A stretch of 64,000 nt of DNA from Rhizobium sp. P40RR-XXII (GTDB lineage Bacteria; Pseudomonadota; Alphaproteobacteria; Rhizobiales; Rhizobiaceae). Each line of letters starts with the position of its first letter. The first letter of the stretch is position 1. The notes beneath the pieces were generated by a model, which saw only the letters and a program-made list of their open reading frames with translations, was not told the DNA's origin and ran no database searches. The stretch lies in contig NZ_JABAII010000003.1 of the NCBI RefSeq assembly GCF_012641405.1, forward strand, positions 477,860-541,859, in the 5' to 3' direction. This document shows, in pieces, positions 34,416-44,602 of the stretch. Made by a program: the position numbers and the translations under genes.

Positions 34416-36344
34416 CTAGCCGCGCAGCGCAGTTGCCAGTTTTGCCGTAAGCTGCCTTGCCGGTGACGCCAAGGCTTTGGATGTCGGGCTGGCGGCTGAA
34501 ATCAAAGCCCGTCTGTCGGGACGGGATTGGGTTTGATTGCCTATTTTAAACTGCGATAGCAGTTGGAACAGTGCTTCGGATTCTGATGCCAGACTATGAG
34601 CCGCGGCGGTGGCCTGCTCGACCATCGCGGCGTTTTGCTGAGTGCCCTGGTCCATGGTGTTTACGGAGGTGTTGATTTCCTTCAGGCCCGTTGCCTGTTC
34701 CCTGGAGGCTTCAACGATGGCCCCGACATTGCCATCGACCTGTTGAACCTGGACGACGATCTCTTCCAAGGCCTTGCCCGTCTCGCCAACCAGCGAGACG
34801 CCGTTTCTTACATGGCTATTTGAAGTGTTGATGAGATCTTTGATTTCTTTTGCCGCCTTTGCAGACCGCTGAGCAAGTTCTCGTACTTCCTGCGCTACGA
34901 CTGCGAAGCCCTTACCGGCCTCGCCGGCGCGTGCAGCCTCGACGCCGGCATTCAAGGCGAGAAGATTGGTCTGGAAGGCGATTTCATCGATCACACCGAT
35001 AATATTGCCGATCTCGGTCGCAGACGCCTCGATTTTGTCCATGGCTTCGACGGCGCTGCGGACGACACGTCCGGAGTGTTCGGCATTTTCTTTGGTCCTG
35101 CGCACGAGATGGCCGGCCTCTTGCGCACGGGCACTGGACCCCGAAACCGTTATGGTGATTTCCTCAAGCGCCGCCGCCGTCTCTTCCACCGAAGCAGCTT
35201 GCTGCTCAGTCCGCTTTGCAAGGTCGTCGGATGCCGACCGAATTTCCTGTGCGCCCGATGCGATGGCGCTGGCGTTCTCGGCGACGTTCTGCAGCGTCAA
35301 TCGCAACTTCTCCACGGCATGGTTGAAATCGACCCGCAACGGATCCAGCGATGGAATGAAGGGGCCGGCAATCTGGCGGGTAAGGTCGCCGTCGGCCAGT
35401 TCTCGCAGGGCCTCAGCCAACTGAGCGACGGCTGTATTGGTTTGCCCAGCCAGAGCCTCGCGTTCCGTGGCCTCCGCCTCAAGTCTCTCGCGTTCTTCGA
35501 TAGCTCGCTTCGCCTCCGTATCCGCATCGCGTGCCGCCTTGGCTGAGATTGCGTCACGGAGTGCGGCAACCGCCCGGGCCAGCATGCCGATTTCGTCCCC
35601 ACGTCTTTCCAGCGTGCGATCGCCAGCCATGTTTCCTTCGGCCATCGACTTCAACGATGTCTGGAGTTTGGCCAATGGTCCGATAATGGAGCGGGCGGTC
35701 AAGGCAGCGGCCATGGTGGCCAACAGGATCGCAACTGCAAGCGCAGTCAGCGCAAGCGATTTGAACCCGCCGGCCGCGTCTCGAACTTCGCCGCCGATGG
35801 ATTTGTTCAAGGCTTCCTGGTAGTCGATAAATTTGTTGATTGCTTTCAGCCACGCGACGAACTGGGGTCGCGCCTGCTCGAGAAGGATCTTGCGAGCCGT
35901 TTCGCCATCGCCCTTTTCCTGCAGCGCAATGATCTGCGCGACCAAAGGATTGGTTTTGGCTTGAACCGCGGAGATTTCGTCCAGGATGGCTCTTTCCTGC
36001 GATGTCGCACCGGTCGACGACGCGACCATCTCGGCCATTTTCTTCTCGTTCTCCGCGTAGGTGGCCGCGAGGGTCTCGATCAGCTTCTCTGCCGTCTGAC
36101 GCTCGTCTGCGGAGGTGACCAGTGTCACGTCGCGGATTGCAATGGCCCTATCGTGAACACTGCCCCTGTAGTTGATTGCGTAGCGTTGCTTCACGCTGTT
36201 GATGTCGTTGATCAGCCCCAGGTTACGATCGATAGTCTCCACCTGACTGGTTGAATAGAGCGTCAGACCAATCATCAGGATCAGTAGAAAGCAAAATCCT
36301 GCTGCCAGACGAGCGACAATACCGAATTTCATCACGTGCGCCAT
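34416..36344 (-). CDS. Methyl-accepting chemotaxis protein
   Basis: A 642-residue chemoreceptor: membrane segments near residues 8-30 and 198-220, a periplasmic four-helix-bundle sensor between them, HAMP near 220-275, a second HAMP-like stretch, and the signalling tip IDEIAFQTNLLALNAGVEAARAGEAGKGFAVVAQEVRELA near 450-490. GGGAG precedes the ATG. The C-terminal tail is short and lacks the CheR-binding pentapeptide. Confidence 0.93.
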   Translation of the reverse strand: MAHVMKFGIVARLAAGFCFLLILMIGLTLYSTSQVETIDRNLGLINDINSVKQRYAINYRGSVHDRAIAIRDVTLVTSADERQTAEKLIETLAATYAENEKKMAEMVASSTGATSQERAILDEISAVQAKTNPLVAQIIALQEKGDGETARKILLEQARPQFVAWLKAINKFIDYQEALNKSIGGEVRDAAGGFKSLALTALAVAILLATMAAALTARSIIGPLAKLQTSLKSMAEGNMAGDRTLERRGDEIGMLARAVAALRDAISAKAARDADTEAKRAIEERERLEAEATEREALAGQTNTAVAQLAEALRELADGDLTRQIAGPFIPSLDPLRVDFNHAVEKLRLTLQNVAENASAIASGAQEIRSASDDLAKRTEQQAASVEETAAALEEITITVSGSSARAQEAGHLVRRTKENAEHSGRVVRSAVEAMDKIEASATEIGNIIGVIDEIAFQTNLLALNAGVEAARAGEAGKGFAVVAQEVRELAQRSAKAAKEIKDLINTSNSHVRNGVSLVGETGKALEEIVVQVQQVDGNVGAIVEASREQATGLKEINTSVNTMDQGTQQNAAMVEQATAAAHSLASESEALFQLLSQFKIGNQTQSRPDRRALISAASPTSKALASPARQLTAKLATALRG

Positions 36345-36837
36345 TAAAGTTCTCCCAAAGATCTCAAGCCTCGTCAGGACAGACGAGTGGCAATGACGAC
36401 CTCAATCAAGGGAACGTTGCGCCGGATAGGAACTGACCGATCAGTCCGTCATTCCGGAAGTTTTCGGGCGCGGTTTCATCCGCCCACACCCCGGCTTCCC
36501 AAACAATATGGTATATCTGCGCATAACTTCATTTCAAATCAGTAAATTCATCAATCAGCCGGCAAATAATATCGGTTTGTATTTTGTCGGAGTCCGAATA
36601 GATGCTATGAATTATTATGATGGATCTCTAATGGTCGATAATATAGCTGCGTAAGATTGCGGATCCATAAAGTTGCATTATATGTTATGCAATCATTCAT
36701 TGTATATTTACGCTGCGCTGACGGCCGCGGCAATGTGACCGCAGACGACGACAGGGAAGGGCAGTAAGCCCATATCCGTGGATTTCAGCGGCGCCTTTCT
36801 CCAGGCTCCTCTCTTGCGGCGGCAGATTGGGCCATTC
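36345..36837. other. AT-rich intergenic region, 493 bases
   Basis: Contains the promoter side of the chemoreceptor gene and an AT-rich stretch around 36500-36720. No coding frame with start signals is visible; it may be a relic junction between unrelated blocks. Confidence 0.4.
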
Positions 36838-37758
36838 TCACAGCATGTCGAATATGGCTGACGCGATGGCTACCTCCGTTCCCGCAAGGCCGACCGAGCA
36901 AAAAAGCGTCGTATCGGAAGGCAATGTCCGGCCTTGCGCGGTGTTCGCGATAATATCGGAAAGTTCCCGCATACGGGTTTCGTGCGGCGATCCGGCAAGG
37001 AAAAAAGGCGCGGCGTAGGTTCGTGTTTGTTCGAGGGAGTCCGTGACGATCACATGCGCGGCATCGGCCAAGTCCAGTCCGAGCTCGTGCCCCTGCAATG
37101 TTTTCGGACCGACCGTATTGACGTGCGCTCCGGCCTTCAAATCCGCCGCATGGAGCACGGGCATATTGCTGTTCGTAGCGCAAAGCACGATATCGGCATC
37201 CGCCACGGTTTCCGCAACACTGTCGGCGGGTTCTATTGTTATGCCCAGCTTGCGTTGCATTTCCTCGGCGAAAGCCCTGCGGTTTCTCTCATCGCGACTG
37301 AAGACGCGGGCGCTTACTATGTTTCGAACGGCGACGGCGGCAATCAGTTGCGTTCGGGCCTGAGCACCGCTGCCGACAACGCCGATGGTTTTCGCGTTTG
37401 GATCGCTGAGATGGCGTATGGCGATGCCCCCAATCGCCCCCGTTCTGATCTGGCCGAGCCGTTCGCCCAGGATGATCCCTTTAAGTTTGGCGTCATGCGC
37501 GGACCACACGGCAACGATCTGCGAATGTTCGAGCCCACTGAACGTTTCATACACGCGAAAGCCGGCAAGCGGCTTTTCACCAAGTATGCCGCCGACCGTA
37601 AACACTAGATCGCCGCTGCTGGGAAACGAGACGTGGTGCCGAGGAGGGCAAACGGTATTGCCGGATGCTTTGGCGAGGAAGGCCGCTTCCAATGCGCCGA
37701 GAGCAGCCGGCATGAGCGCGACGCTGTCCAAATCCTCATCGCTCAGTATTTTCAACAT
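36838..37758 (-). CDS. Ornithine cyclodeaminase / mu-crystallin family enzyme
   Basis: A 306-residue NAD(P)-dependent enzyme: HHVSFPSSGDLVFTVGG, GQIRTGAIGGIAIRHL, the Rossmann loop TIGVVGSGAQARTQL near residue 128 and INTVGP-like VNTVGPKTLQG. Members are ornithine cyclodeaminases, imine reductases or alanine dehydrogenases. ATG 37758 follows CGGAGG. The neighbours give no hint of substrate. Confidence 0.87.
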   Translation of the reverse strand: MLKILSDEDLDSVALMPAALGALEAAFLAKASGNTVCPPRHHVSFPSSGDLVFTVGGILGEKPLAGFRVYETFSGLEHSQIVAVWSAHDAKLKGIILGERLGQIRTGAIGGIAIRHLSDPNAKTIGVVGSGAQARTQLIAAVAVRNIVSARVFSRDERNRRAFAEEMQRKLGITIEPADSVAETVADADIVLCATNSNMPVLHAADLKAGAHVNTVGPKTLQGHELGLDLADAAHVIVTDSLEQTRTYAAPFFLAGSPHETRMRELSDIIANTAQGRTLPSDTTLFCSVGLAGTEVAIASAIFDML

Positions 37759-38053
37759 CACGAACCTCCGGCGCAACGACATACTGCAACCTCAAGATGG
37801 GTTGAGGTCAAGCCTTGTTTCGGACCTCGTCACTGCTGCCGGCATACGCTGCCCGCCGCGCTTTCCAGATTATAGCATGCGTCCCGATACTTCGTCCCTG
37901 CGGAAGATGACGTGTAGCTACGCCTCAGCAGAAGAATAATCTAAATAACAATATTATATCAATAAGTTATATCGACGCGACAGCCGATTTGACGCTGCCG
38001 TTTTCTGTCAGTTCGGTCTTCAGGCAGTTCATCCGCGCGATACGCTGTTCATC

Positions 38054-39226
38054 TCATGGATCTTGCAAATCAACACCAAACAGCTCCTCGTGCATGTGCT
38101 CCACGGCGATGCCGATGCCACCGACCAGAGCCGCCCGATTGCCAAACCGACTGATTTCGATGCGAGGTGGGTAAGGCGTGCAACGTGGCAGGTACTTGCG
38201 AATGGCGTCGACAAGTTCGGGGCGGGCGCCGATACTGCCGCCCATGATCACCAGCTCCGGATCGAGCGTTGCACCGATTGCGGCAATGGCAAGTGCTATC
38301 AACCGCGAAGTCTCCTCGATCACGGCAACAGCGGCTGGCTCGCCAGCCACCAGGGCCGAGAAAAGATCCGCTACCGTTGCCTTGCCCTGCCCACCATATC
38401 CAGAATAGCGCCGCACCATTGCCGCGCTACCCACGGCGGTTTCAAGAGTACCAAGGGTGAAGCCGCCTGGATCAAACGGTTCCCCGCCGAGCGGCAGATA
38501 AGCGATCTCGCCGGCGCCACCGCGAGCGCCTCGCATGAGGCTGCCATTCGCAATGATGCCCATGCCGATACCGGTCCCGAGTGCTACGAAGGCAAAATTA
38601 TCTGATGTGGAGCCGTGCCCTCGCCATCGTTCTCCTTGCGCAGCAAGATTGACGTCATTTTCAATGATGACCGGGATTGCCATCCGGTCGCTCAAGAGCC
38701 GGCGCAAGTCAATTGTTTCGACCCCAGGGATGTTCGGTGCGACATTGATATGCCCGGTGACCGGGTCAAGCACGCCTGGCGTGGCCAGTACTATGACGCG
38801 CAATTTGGAGAGATCGATACCGGCGCCGCGGCCAAGGTCCTGTATAATGGTATGGAATTGATCAACCAGATGGAGGCCGCCGCGCGAGCTAGTGGGCACT
38901 TTGGTTTCGGCAACAACATTTCCAACCAGATCGCAGATGATAGCGGCGATCTTGGTCCCGCCGAGATCGATGGACGCGGCGAAACCGGCATTTGCGTCGA
39001 GCTCATACGTTATTGCGTTTCGCCCCAGGCGCCCGTCGGTATATCCGGTCGGCTTCAGCCAACCATTGTTCTCCAAATTGCGAACGACATCGGAAATCGT
39101 TTGCTTGGACAAGCCCGTTTGCTTGGCAATATCCGCGCGGGAAATAGGACCTTTTGCAAGTATGGTCCGAACAACGGAATTGGTAGAGATTTTTCGCGCT
39201 ATCGGTGTCTGGGTCACATTAGGCAT
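38054..39226 (-). CDS. ROK-family transcriptional regulator (NagC/XylR type)
   Basis: A 390-residue protein: winged helix RADIAKQTGLSKQTISDVVRNLE near residues 29-52, and a sugar-kinase-like ROK domain with SIDLGGTKIAAI, LGTGIGMGIIANGSLMRGARGGAGEIAYLP. The zinc-binding CxCGxxGC motif of ROK proteins is absent (GGFTLGTLETAVG instead). It faces the glycosidase gene and is the likely controller of the 39.6-45.4 kb operon. Confidence 0.88.
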   Translation of the reverse strand: MPNVTQTPIARKISTNSVVRTILAKGPISRADIAKQTGLSKQTISDVVRNLENNGWLKPTGYTDGRLGRNAITYELDANAGFAASIDLGGTKIAAIICDLVGNVVAETKVPTSSRGGLHLVDQFHTIIQDLGRGAGIDLSKLRVIVLATPGVLDPVTGHINVAPNIPGVETIDLRRLLSDRMAIPVIIENDVNLAAQGERWRGHGSTSDNFAFVALGTGIGMGIIANGSLMRGARGGAGEIAYLPLGGEPFDPGGFTLGTLETAVGSAAMVRRYSGYGGQGKATVADLFSALVAGEPAAVAVIEETSRLIALAIAAIGATLDPELVIMGGSIGARPELVDAIRKYLPRCTPYPPRIEISRFGNRAALVGGIGIAVEHMHEELFGVDLQDP

Positions 39227-39445
39227 GATTGCTAGCTCGCATTCTACCTCTAATTAGTTCGGGACCTTTTCCTAATTCATTCATGCCGCGCTGCGGTTGT
39301 GCCCAACTTCAAGGGAAGTATCGCGAAATTCAGGTGAATCTCGTCATTTGGCTAAACCAAATCATTTAATTTGTCCATGTCATTGACAAATTCGGCGCCC
39401 AATTCGTAGACTGTGCCCAATGGCTGAGCAAATTGCGGAGAGGTC
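39227..39445. promoter_or_regulatory. Control region between ROK regulator and glycosidase with inverted repeats
   Basis: Three inverted repeats lie here: AATTAG-N14-CTAATT at 39252-39277, ATTTGG-CTAAA-CCAAAT at 39346-39362, and AATTTGTC-N9-GACAAATT at 39368-39392. The last two carry the TTTG...CAAA halves seen in NagC/XylR-type operators and sit about 20 bases apart. They are the likely operators of the ROK protein for the divergent genes. Confidence 0.55.
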
Positions 39446-39577
39446 ATGAAAGCGAGATCAAAGGATGGGAGATGTAGTCCTGCATTCGCTGCGGACTTCA
39501 TAGCGCTCCATGCCGGCAAGCGTGCTGGATATCGCAGCCTGGATTTCACTCGTCATCCCATCGACACAGCGCATTGA
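39446..39577 (+). CDS. Possible 43-residue leader or remnant ORF
   Basis: ATG 39446 has GGAGAGG six bases upstream and opens 43 codons ending at TGA 39577, 17 bases before the glycosidase start. The peptide (MKARSKDGRCSPAFAADF then IALHAG) resembles nothing I recognise. It may be a coupling leader, the front of a lost gene, or chance. Confidence 0.25.
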   Translation: MKARSKDGRCSPAFAADFIALHAGKRAGYRSLDFTRHPIDTAH

Positions 39578-39594
39578 AAGGCGCTTGATTTGCC

Positions 39595-41352
39595 ATGATG
39601 ACCCCCACGTCCCAAGGCGAAATCATAACCAAACATCCGGTCATCCTGCCGATTATGGCGCCTCGGCTGCAAGCGGACGTGCATCCCGACGGGTATCTTG
39701 ATCTCGCTCTTTGGGGAAGCGGTCGTCTGGGGCGCATACGTTTTTCAAAGCTTGCCGGACCTTACGTCTATGGTCCAAACAGAGTCGTCGCTGAAGCGGG
39801 TGGCATCTTTGTCGCCCAGTCAAAGCCAGTCCTTCTGATCCGCAACGCCCGCGCGGAAGGAATCTATCCGGCTCGTCGCTGTGCTTGGTGGCATGAGACT
39901 GACAAGGATAGTCCGCGGGCCAAGATCGTCAAACGCAATAATCGCCATACGGTCGTGACCGGCTGGGGTGCGATGATTGTCGAGGTCGGTAACGGCGATA
40001 TCCGCGTCGCTGCCGGCGCCTCCGAAGAGGAGGCTGAAGCTGCATTTAGTCTTGCAAGCGATGTTATCATAGCAGAGGCCGCGAGTTATGTAGCCCGTTG
40101 CGATGTCGCGCCCGAGGCAGATCCCGTGATGCGCAGCATGGTGATGCAAGGCGCGCACGCCGCGCTTTCCAGCATACGGCTGGACGAGAATGGTGCGTTT
40201 GCCGGCTTGGCTGCGGGGCAGGCCTATAGTGCACCTGCACGCACCTATTATCGCGATGGCTACTGGACGATGCAACTGCTACTGAAGCTTGCGCCGGAAG
40301 CGGTACGCGACGAAATTCGGCTTTTAGCCAAGGGAATCCAGCCTGACGGAGAGGCGCCAAGCGGCGTGATATTGACCGGACCGGCGCAATCGCGCGCCTG
40401 GCAGAGCTTCGTTCTCGATTGCAAGCTAAACCCCGAGAAATATCACGGGAAGGCTGTTCCGGAGCACCACAATCGCCCAGGTGATTGGTGGAGCGACCAT
40501 TTTGACAGCCCGCTTTTCTTCATCCTCTTTCTCGCCGACTATGTGGACGCCACAGGGGATACGACAGAAGTACTGCTGCACTGGTCGCTTGTTACGGCCA
40601 TCGTTGAACGATATCTGGGGTTCGCAGGCCCTGGTAGCGTATTGCCGCTCAAGCCACGAAATGACAGGGACTGGGCGGACAATGTCTACCGGGAAGGCCT
40701 TGTCTCCTATAATCTGGGTCTTTTCGTCGGGGCATTGGATGCCGTGGCTAAACTGGGAGCCGGGCACGATCCTGCGCTAGCACGGAAGGCAAGCGAAACA
40801 GCGCAGCACGCTCGCGCCGAGATCGAGAACAAACTTTTTGTTCCAAGCAGAAATGGTTACGCCGATTTCATCACCCCCGATGGATTTGCTGAGGATCATC
40901 TCGTGCTCGACAGTCTGACGCTCTCCCGTTATGGGGCCATTTCGCCGACGCGCGCCGCTGGCCTGCTAAAGGCGATGGAAGGGGCTTTGGAGGCTCGAAA
41001 TAATAAGCAACAGCCCTATGGCGATTGGGGAGTCCTTTGCGCGTTCCCACCATTTAAACGGGCAAGTGACGTTAGATCGAAGACCGCTTTCCCCTTCCGT
41101 TACCACAATGGATCGGATTGGCCTTATTGGGACGGCGTCTATGCGGAAGAAAGAATACGCCACGGCCTCGGTGGAGCGCGTTATGCGCTTGTACGCTGGT
41201 GGGAAGCCTGCTTGGCAAATGGTTGGGCAGGTGCGGTCGAGTATTTCTCGCCGCCGTACGGACGTGGCTCTCTGCTGCAGGGATGGAGCGCAATGCCAGC
41301 CGCTGTTGTCCTTAAATATGGCTTAGAGGCTGCGAACGCGGAGAATAGGTAA
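39595..41352 (+). CDS. Six-hairpin (alpha/alpha)6 glycosidase-like protein
   Basis: A 585-residue protein with the pattern of debranching/GH63/GH78-like (alpha/alpha)6 barrels: TYYRDGYWTMQLLLKL near residue 217, VLPLKPRNDRDWADNVYREGLVSYN near 345 with an acidic triad, and the C-terminal FRYHNGSDWPYWDGVYAEERIRHG. No signal peptide, so it would act on imported oligosaccharide in the cytoplasm. It precedes an ABC importer with one unrelated gene in between. The GH family and linkage are not assigned. Confidence 0.75.
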   Translation: MMTPTSQGEIITKHPVILPIMAPRLQADVHPDGYLDLALWGSGRLGRIRFSKLAGPYVYGPNRVVAEAGGIFVAQSKPVLLIRNARAEGIYPARRCAWWHETDKDSPRAKIVKRNNRHTVVTGWGAMIVEVGNGDIRVAAGASEEEAEAAFSLASDVIIAEAASYVARCDVAPEADPVMRSMVMQGAHAALSSIRLDENGAFAGLAAGQAYSAPARTYYRDGYWTMQLLLKLAPEAVRDEIRLLAKGIQPDGEAPSGVILTGPAQSRAWQSFVLDCKLNPEKYHGKAVPEHHNRPGDWWSDHFDSPLFFILFLADYVDATGDTTEVLLHWSLVTAIVERYLGFAGPGSVLPLKPRNDRDWADNVYREGLVSYNLGLFVGALDAVAKLGAGHDPALARKASETAQHARAEIENKLFVPSRNGYADFITPDGFAEDHLVLDSLTLSRYGAISPTRAAGLLKAMEGALEARNNKQQPYGDWGVLCAFPPFKRASDVRSKTAFPFRYHNGSDWPYWDGVYAEERIRHGLGGARYALVRWWEACLANGWAGAVEYFSPPYGRGSLLQGWSAMPAAVVLKYGLEAANAENR

Positions 41353-41378
41353 TGAGCGGATGGGGGCAGGATTTCCGT

Positions 41379-42002
41379 TTAGACTGCCGGCTTATCCAAT
41401 TTCATGACGAAGGCAAGGTGATCGTTATGGCTGAGTTCTTCGAAACCGAGATGCCGGTAAAAACCCTTGGCGCGCTCGTTTGCGGGACTAACGCCAAGAT
41501 GGACCGCAGGCACGCCGTGGCCCGAAAGCTTGTTGAGCATGGTCTCGATCATCAGGCGTCCCCATCCACCCGATTGGGCTTCAGGCAGAATATTGATATG
41601 AAGATGCGCAGGGTAAGTCGTTTCAAGACCCGACGTTCCGCTATGGGGGTTGGCGATACGCTCCAGAACATCGGCGTCTTTTGCAGCACTGGGTGTCAGA
41701 CCAGCGATCTCGTTCCGAACACGCGGCCACCAATGCCTGTCGAGCTCTTCGTCAAAACTGACAGTATCCGGCGTCCCGACGACATAGCCTATGACCCGCT
41801 CGCCTTCGGCGAGAACGAACGCAAAATCCGGAGCGAATTTGAGATAAGGCACCGCCCACACGTAACCGGGAAGGCGCGGATCGCTGTAAAGCGCGCTCGC
41901 GTCGGCTCCGGCGTCAGCCGTCATCAGGCAAATATGGAAGAGGGCGTCAACGTCGTCCTCGGTGGCCGGACGGATGAAATAATTGTCGATCTTAGGAGGC
42001 AT
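41379..42002 (-). CDS. GNAT-family N-acetyltransferase
   Basis: A 207-residue acetyltransferase: YFIRPATEDDVDALFHICLM at the start, HLHINILPEAQSGGWGRLMIETML as the acetyl-CoA loop (Q/R-x2-G-x-G/A variant), and VHLGVSPANERAKGFYRHLGFEEL. It is transcribed against the glycosidase and importer genes that flank it, so it may be an insertion into an older operon. Confidence 0.87.
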   Translation of the reverse strand: MPPKIDNYFIRPATEDDVDALFHICLMTADAGADASALYSDPRLPGYVWAVPYLKFAPDFAFVLAEGERVIGYVVGTPDTVSFDEELDRHWWPRVRNEIAGLTPSAAKDADVLERIANPHSGTSGLETTYPAHLHINILPEAQSGGWGRLMIETMLNKLSGHGVPAVHLGVSPANERAKGFYRHLGFEELSHNDHLAFVMKLDKPAV

Positions 42003-42238
42003 GGCATCATCGATTTGCTGGCCGCTGCACGAAGCGAACTGACGTCAGGCGGCGGTAAAACTGAGAAAATTGAGGAACTGCATCTTAGGGACAAAAGCCC
42101 ACGGACTTTATGAGAAGAATAAGGAAATTCGTCGGACCAGTAAAGGCCTGACGATGCAAGACATTCGGTGCGTCTTACTAAGACCAGCCGGTTGGAATCG
42201 ATAGGAACTGCCAAAACGCAGCTAGAGGGAACCAATCA

Positions 42239-43573
42239 ATGTTTAGCGATTTCATCTCCATCAATACAGCATTCATTCTGAAGAAGGCAGGAATTTTGGC
42301 GGGCGCCGTTTTTGTGGGGTTCGGCATATCGACAACTGCCTTTGCCGATACGCTCACGGTTTGGGACGACCACGATTCGGAGTCGCGAGCCGCCGTGATG
42401 ACCGAGCTCAACGCCAATTTCCAGAAGGCGCATCCCGACGTTAAGCTTGACCACACCGTACGCGATTTCCAGGATCTCAATCTTACGCTTAAACTCGCCG
42501 TTTCGTCCGGCGATGGGCCAGTGGTGACTAAGGTCAACCAGGGAGCCGGTGAGATGGGTGCGATGGTGAAGGAAAACCTTCTCGTTCCTGTCGATACCTA
42601 CCTCAAGAAATACGGATGGGATAAAAACCAGTCCGATAGTCTCGTGGCGCGTGACCGCTGGTCGAGCAAGGGCGAGTTCGGTGTGGGTGAGACCTACGGC
42701 ATCTCGTCGCTCGCCGAAATCGTCGGCCTTTATTACAATGAAAAGATTTTGAAAGCCGCTGGCGTCGAACTTCCGATCAAGAGCTTCGATGATTTCCTTG
42801 CAGCCTTGGATAAGGTCAAGGCGGCAGGTACTGCACCGCTCACGATCGGTACGGCCAAGGGCCACTTGGCGCTCCATATGCTGGCCGGGATCAGTCAAGC
42901 GCATATCGATGCATCCGATCGAAAAGCGCTCGATGACCTGATCTACGGCCGCGGCGGCACCTGGAATACGCCCGGCAATCTGGAATCGGCCAGACTTGTC
43001 CAGAATTGGGCAAAAAATGGGTATTTCTTCGATGGTTACCAGGGCATCTCGGGTGATGATGCCGTTCAGCTTTTTGTCTCTGGCCAAGGGGCCTTTCTGA
43101 TTTCGGGGACCTGGTACTTTGGCGAGATGCAGAACAATCCCGATATCCATTTCATGCCGATCCCGGCACCCGCCGGCATCAAGCATCCGCTTTCGGTTGG
43201 CGGCGTCGACCTTGCCTGGGCGATCACGAGCCTGGCGAAGAATGACAAAATGAAGGATCTTGCGGGCGAGTACATCAACTATATGGTTTCCAAGGACGCG
43301 TCCGTTACCTGGGTTCATGCCGGCTACCTGCCTGCAACCCCGGTTCCGGAAGACGCCGGGGTCAACGCTTCCCCACTTCTGAAAGAAGGCATCTCAATGT
43401 GGAAGTCGTTGAATGATAACAACGCACTTGGACATTATCCCGATTGGGCGAGCCCAACCATGCTCAAGACCTTTGATGAAAACACGCCTCTGTTGCTTGC
43501 GAACAAGGAAACGCCTGAGGAACTGATCGGCAAGCTCGATACGGACTACGCCGCCTATATGAAGAGCAAGTGA
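42239..43573 (+). CDS. Sugar-binding protein of ABC importer (family 1)
   Basis: A 444-residue extracellular solute-binding protein with a signal peptide ending near STTAFADT (residue 37), WDDHDSESRAAVMTELNANF and VFVSGQGAFLISGTWYF-type features of MalE/UgpB-like oligosaccharide binders. GAGGGAACCAATC precedes the ATG. It supplies the two permeases downstream and, by context, imports the substrate of the glycosidase. Confidence 0.9.
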   Translation: MFSDFISINTAFILKKAGILAGAVFVGFGISTTAFADTLTVWDDHDSESRAAVMTELNANFQKAHPDVKLDHTVRDFQDLNLTLKLAVSSGDGPVVTKVNQGAGEMGAMVKENLLVPVDTYLKKYGWDKNQSDSLVARDRWSSKGEFGVGETYGISSLAEIVGLYYNEKILKAAGVELPIKSFDDFLAALDKVKAAGTAPLTIGTAKGHLALHMLAGISQAHIDASDRKALDDLIYGRGGTWNTPGNLESARLVQNWAKNGYFFDGYQGISGDDAVQLFVSGQGAFLISGTWYFGEMQNNPDIHFMPIPAPAGIKHPLSVGGVDLAWAITSLAKNDKMKDLAGEYINYMVSKDASVTWVHAGYLPATPVPEDAGVNASPLLKEGISMWKSLNDNNALGHYPDWASPTMLKTFDENTPLLLANKETPEELIGKLDTDYAAYMKSK

Positions 43574-43705
43574 TTGCCACCATCCATACCAATCCCGCCG
43601 CACTAATCCATTGAAGAGAAGCTGCGGCGGGAAACTTCGGTACGTCTATCCTGATCACGGCCAGAGCGGCATAATTCGGCGTCTGGCATATTTCCGAGAT
43701 GGTGC

Positions 43706-44602
43706 ATGAAACGCTCGCCACTTGACGCAAAAGCCAGCCGAAATCTCATTTATATTCTGCCCGGTCTGCTGCTTTATTTTGCTCTTATCCTTGGTCCTAT
43801 TGTCGCGGCAATCGGTATCAGTTTCACTGAATGGAATGGGATCAGCCCACCCAACTGGATTGGGATTGGCAATTATGCAAAATCGCTTTCAGATGAAACC
43901 TTCTATATAGCATTGAAAAATAACGCTTTTTTCATGGTGTTTTACTGTGTTATTCCGATTGTCGTCGGTCTCTTATTTGCTGCGATGGTCTGGACGCTCA
44001 GGCAGCGCGAGCAGTTCGCGCTACGTACGCTGCTGTTTTTGCCCTATATCATGCCTACCGCCGTCCTCGGCATCATTTGGCACTGGCTTTACAACCCTGC
44101 TTTTGGCCCCATCAACCAGGCACTAAAGCTGATTGGCTTGGGTTCGATCGCTTTACCTTGGCTTGGCGACTTCACCTTTGTCTTGCCGGCGGTCGGCCTT
44201 GTCGCAAGCTGGTATTTCTTCGGTTTCTGCATGGTCTTGTTTCTTTCTGGCATCCAGCGGATAGATCCATCGCTGTTTGAAGCGGCGAGGGTCGATGGTG
44301 CCAAAGGGAGCAGGGTTTTCTTCTTCATCACACTCCCCCTGCTTCTGCCCGAAATACGCATCGCGCTCCTTCTTACCATCATTTCCTCTATTAAGAGTTT
44401 TGATCTTATCTTTACGATGACGCGGGGCGGTCCGGCCAACGCGACCCTCGTTCCCAATATTTATATGTACGAGCTTGGCTTTCAATTGAACCGTTATGGA
44501 TATGCCTCAGCCGTTGCCATCATAGGTGCGATTCTGGTCTTTACCATCAACTACGCTGTTCACCGGTTGGTGCGGCCAGTGAATGAAGGGAGCGCGTCGT
44601 GA
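43706..44602 (+). CDS. Sugar ABC importer permease, MalF/UgpA type
   Basis: A 298-residue permease with six membrane segments and the coupling motif EAARVDGAKGSRVFFFITLPLL near residue 191. Lies 132 bases after the binding-protein gene; overlaps the next permease in a GTGA. Confidence 0.93.
   Translation: MKRSPLDAKASRNLIYILPGLLLYFALILGPIVAAIGISFTEWNGISPPNWIGIGNYAKSLSDETFYIALKNNAFFMVFYCVIPIVVGLLFAAMVWTLRQREQFALRTLLFLPYIMPTAVLGIIWHWLYNPAFGPINQALKLIGLGSIALPWLGDFTFVLPAVGLVASWYFFGFCMVLFLSGIQRIDPSLFEAARVDGAKGSRVFFFITLPLLLPEIRIALLLTIISSIKSFDLIFTMTRGGPANATLVPNIYMYELGFQLNRYGYASAVAIIGAILVFTINYAVHRLVRPVNEGSAS

Noticed and set aside
42236..43318. 360-codon minus frame
   Set aside because: Antisense to the sugar-binding protein gene, which has signal peptide and family features.
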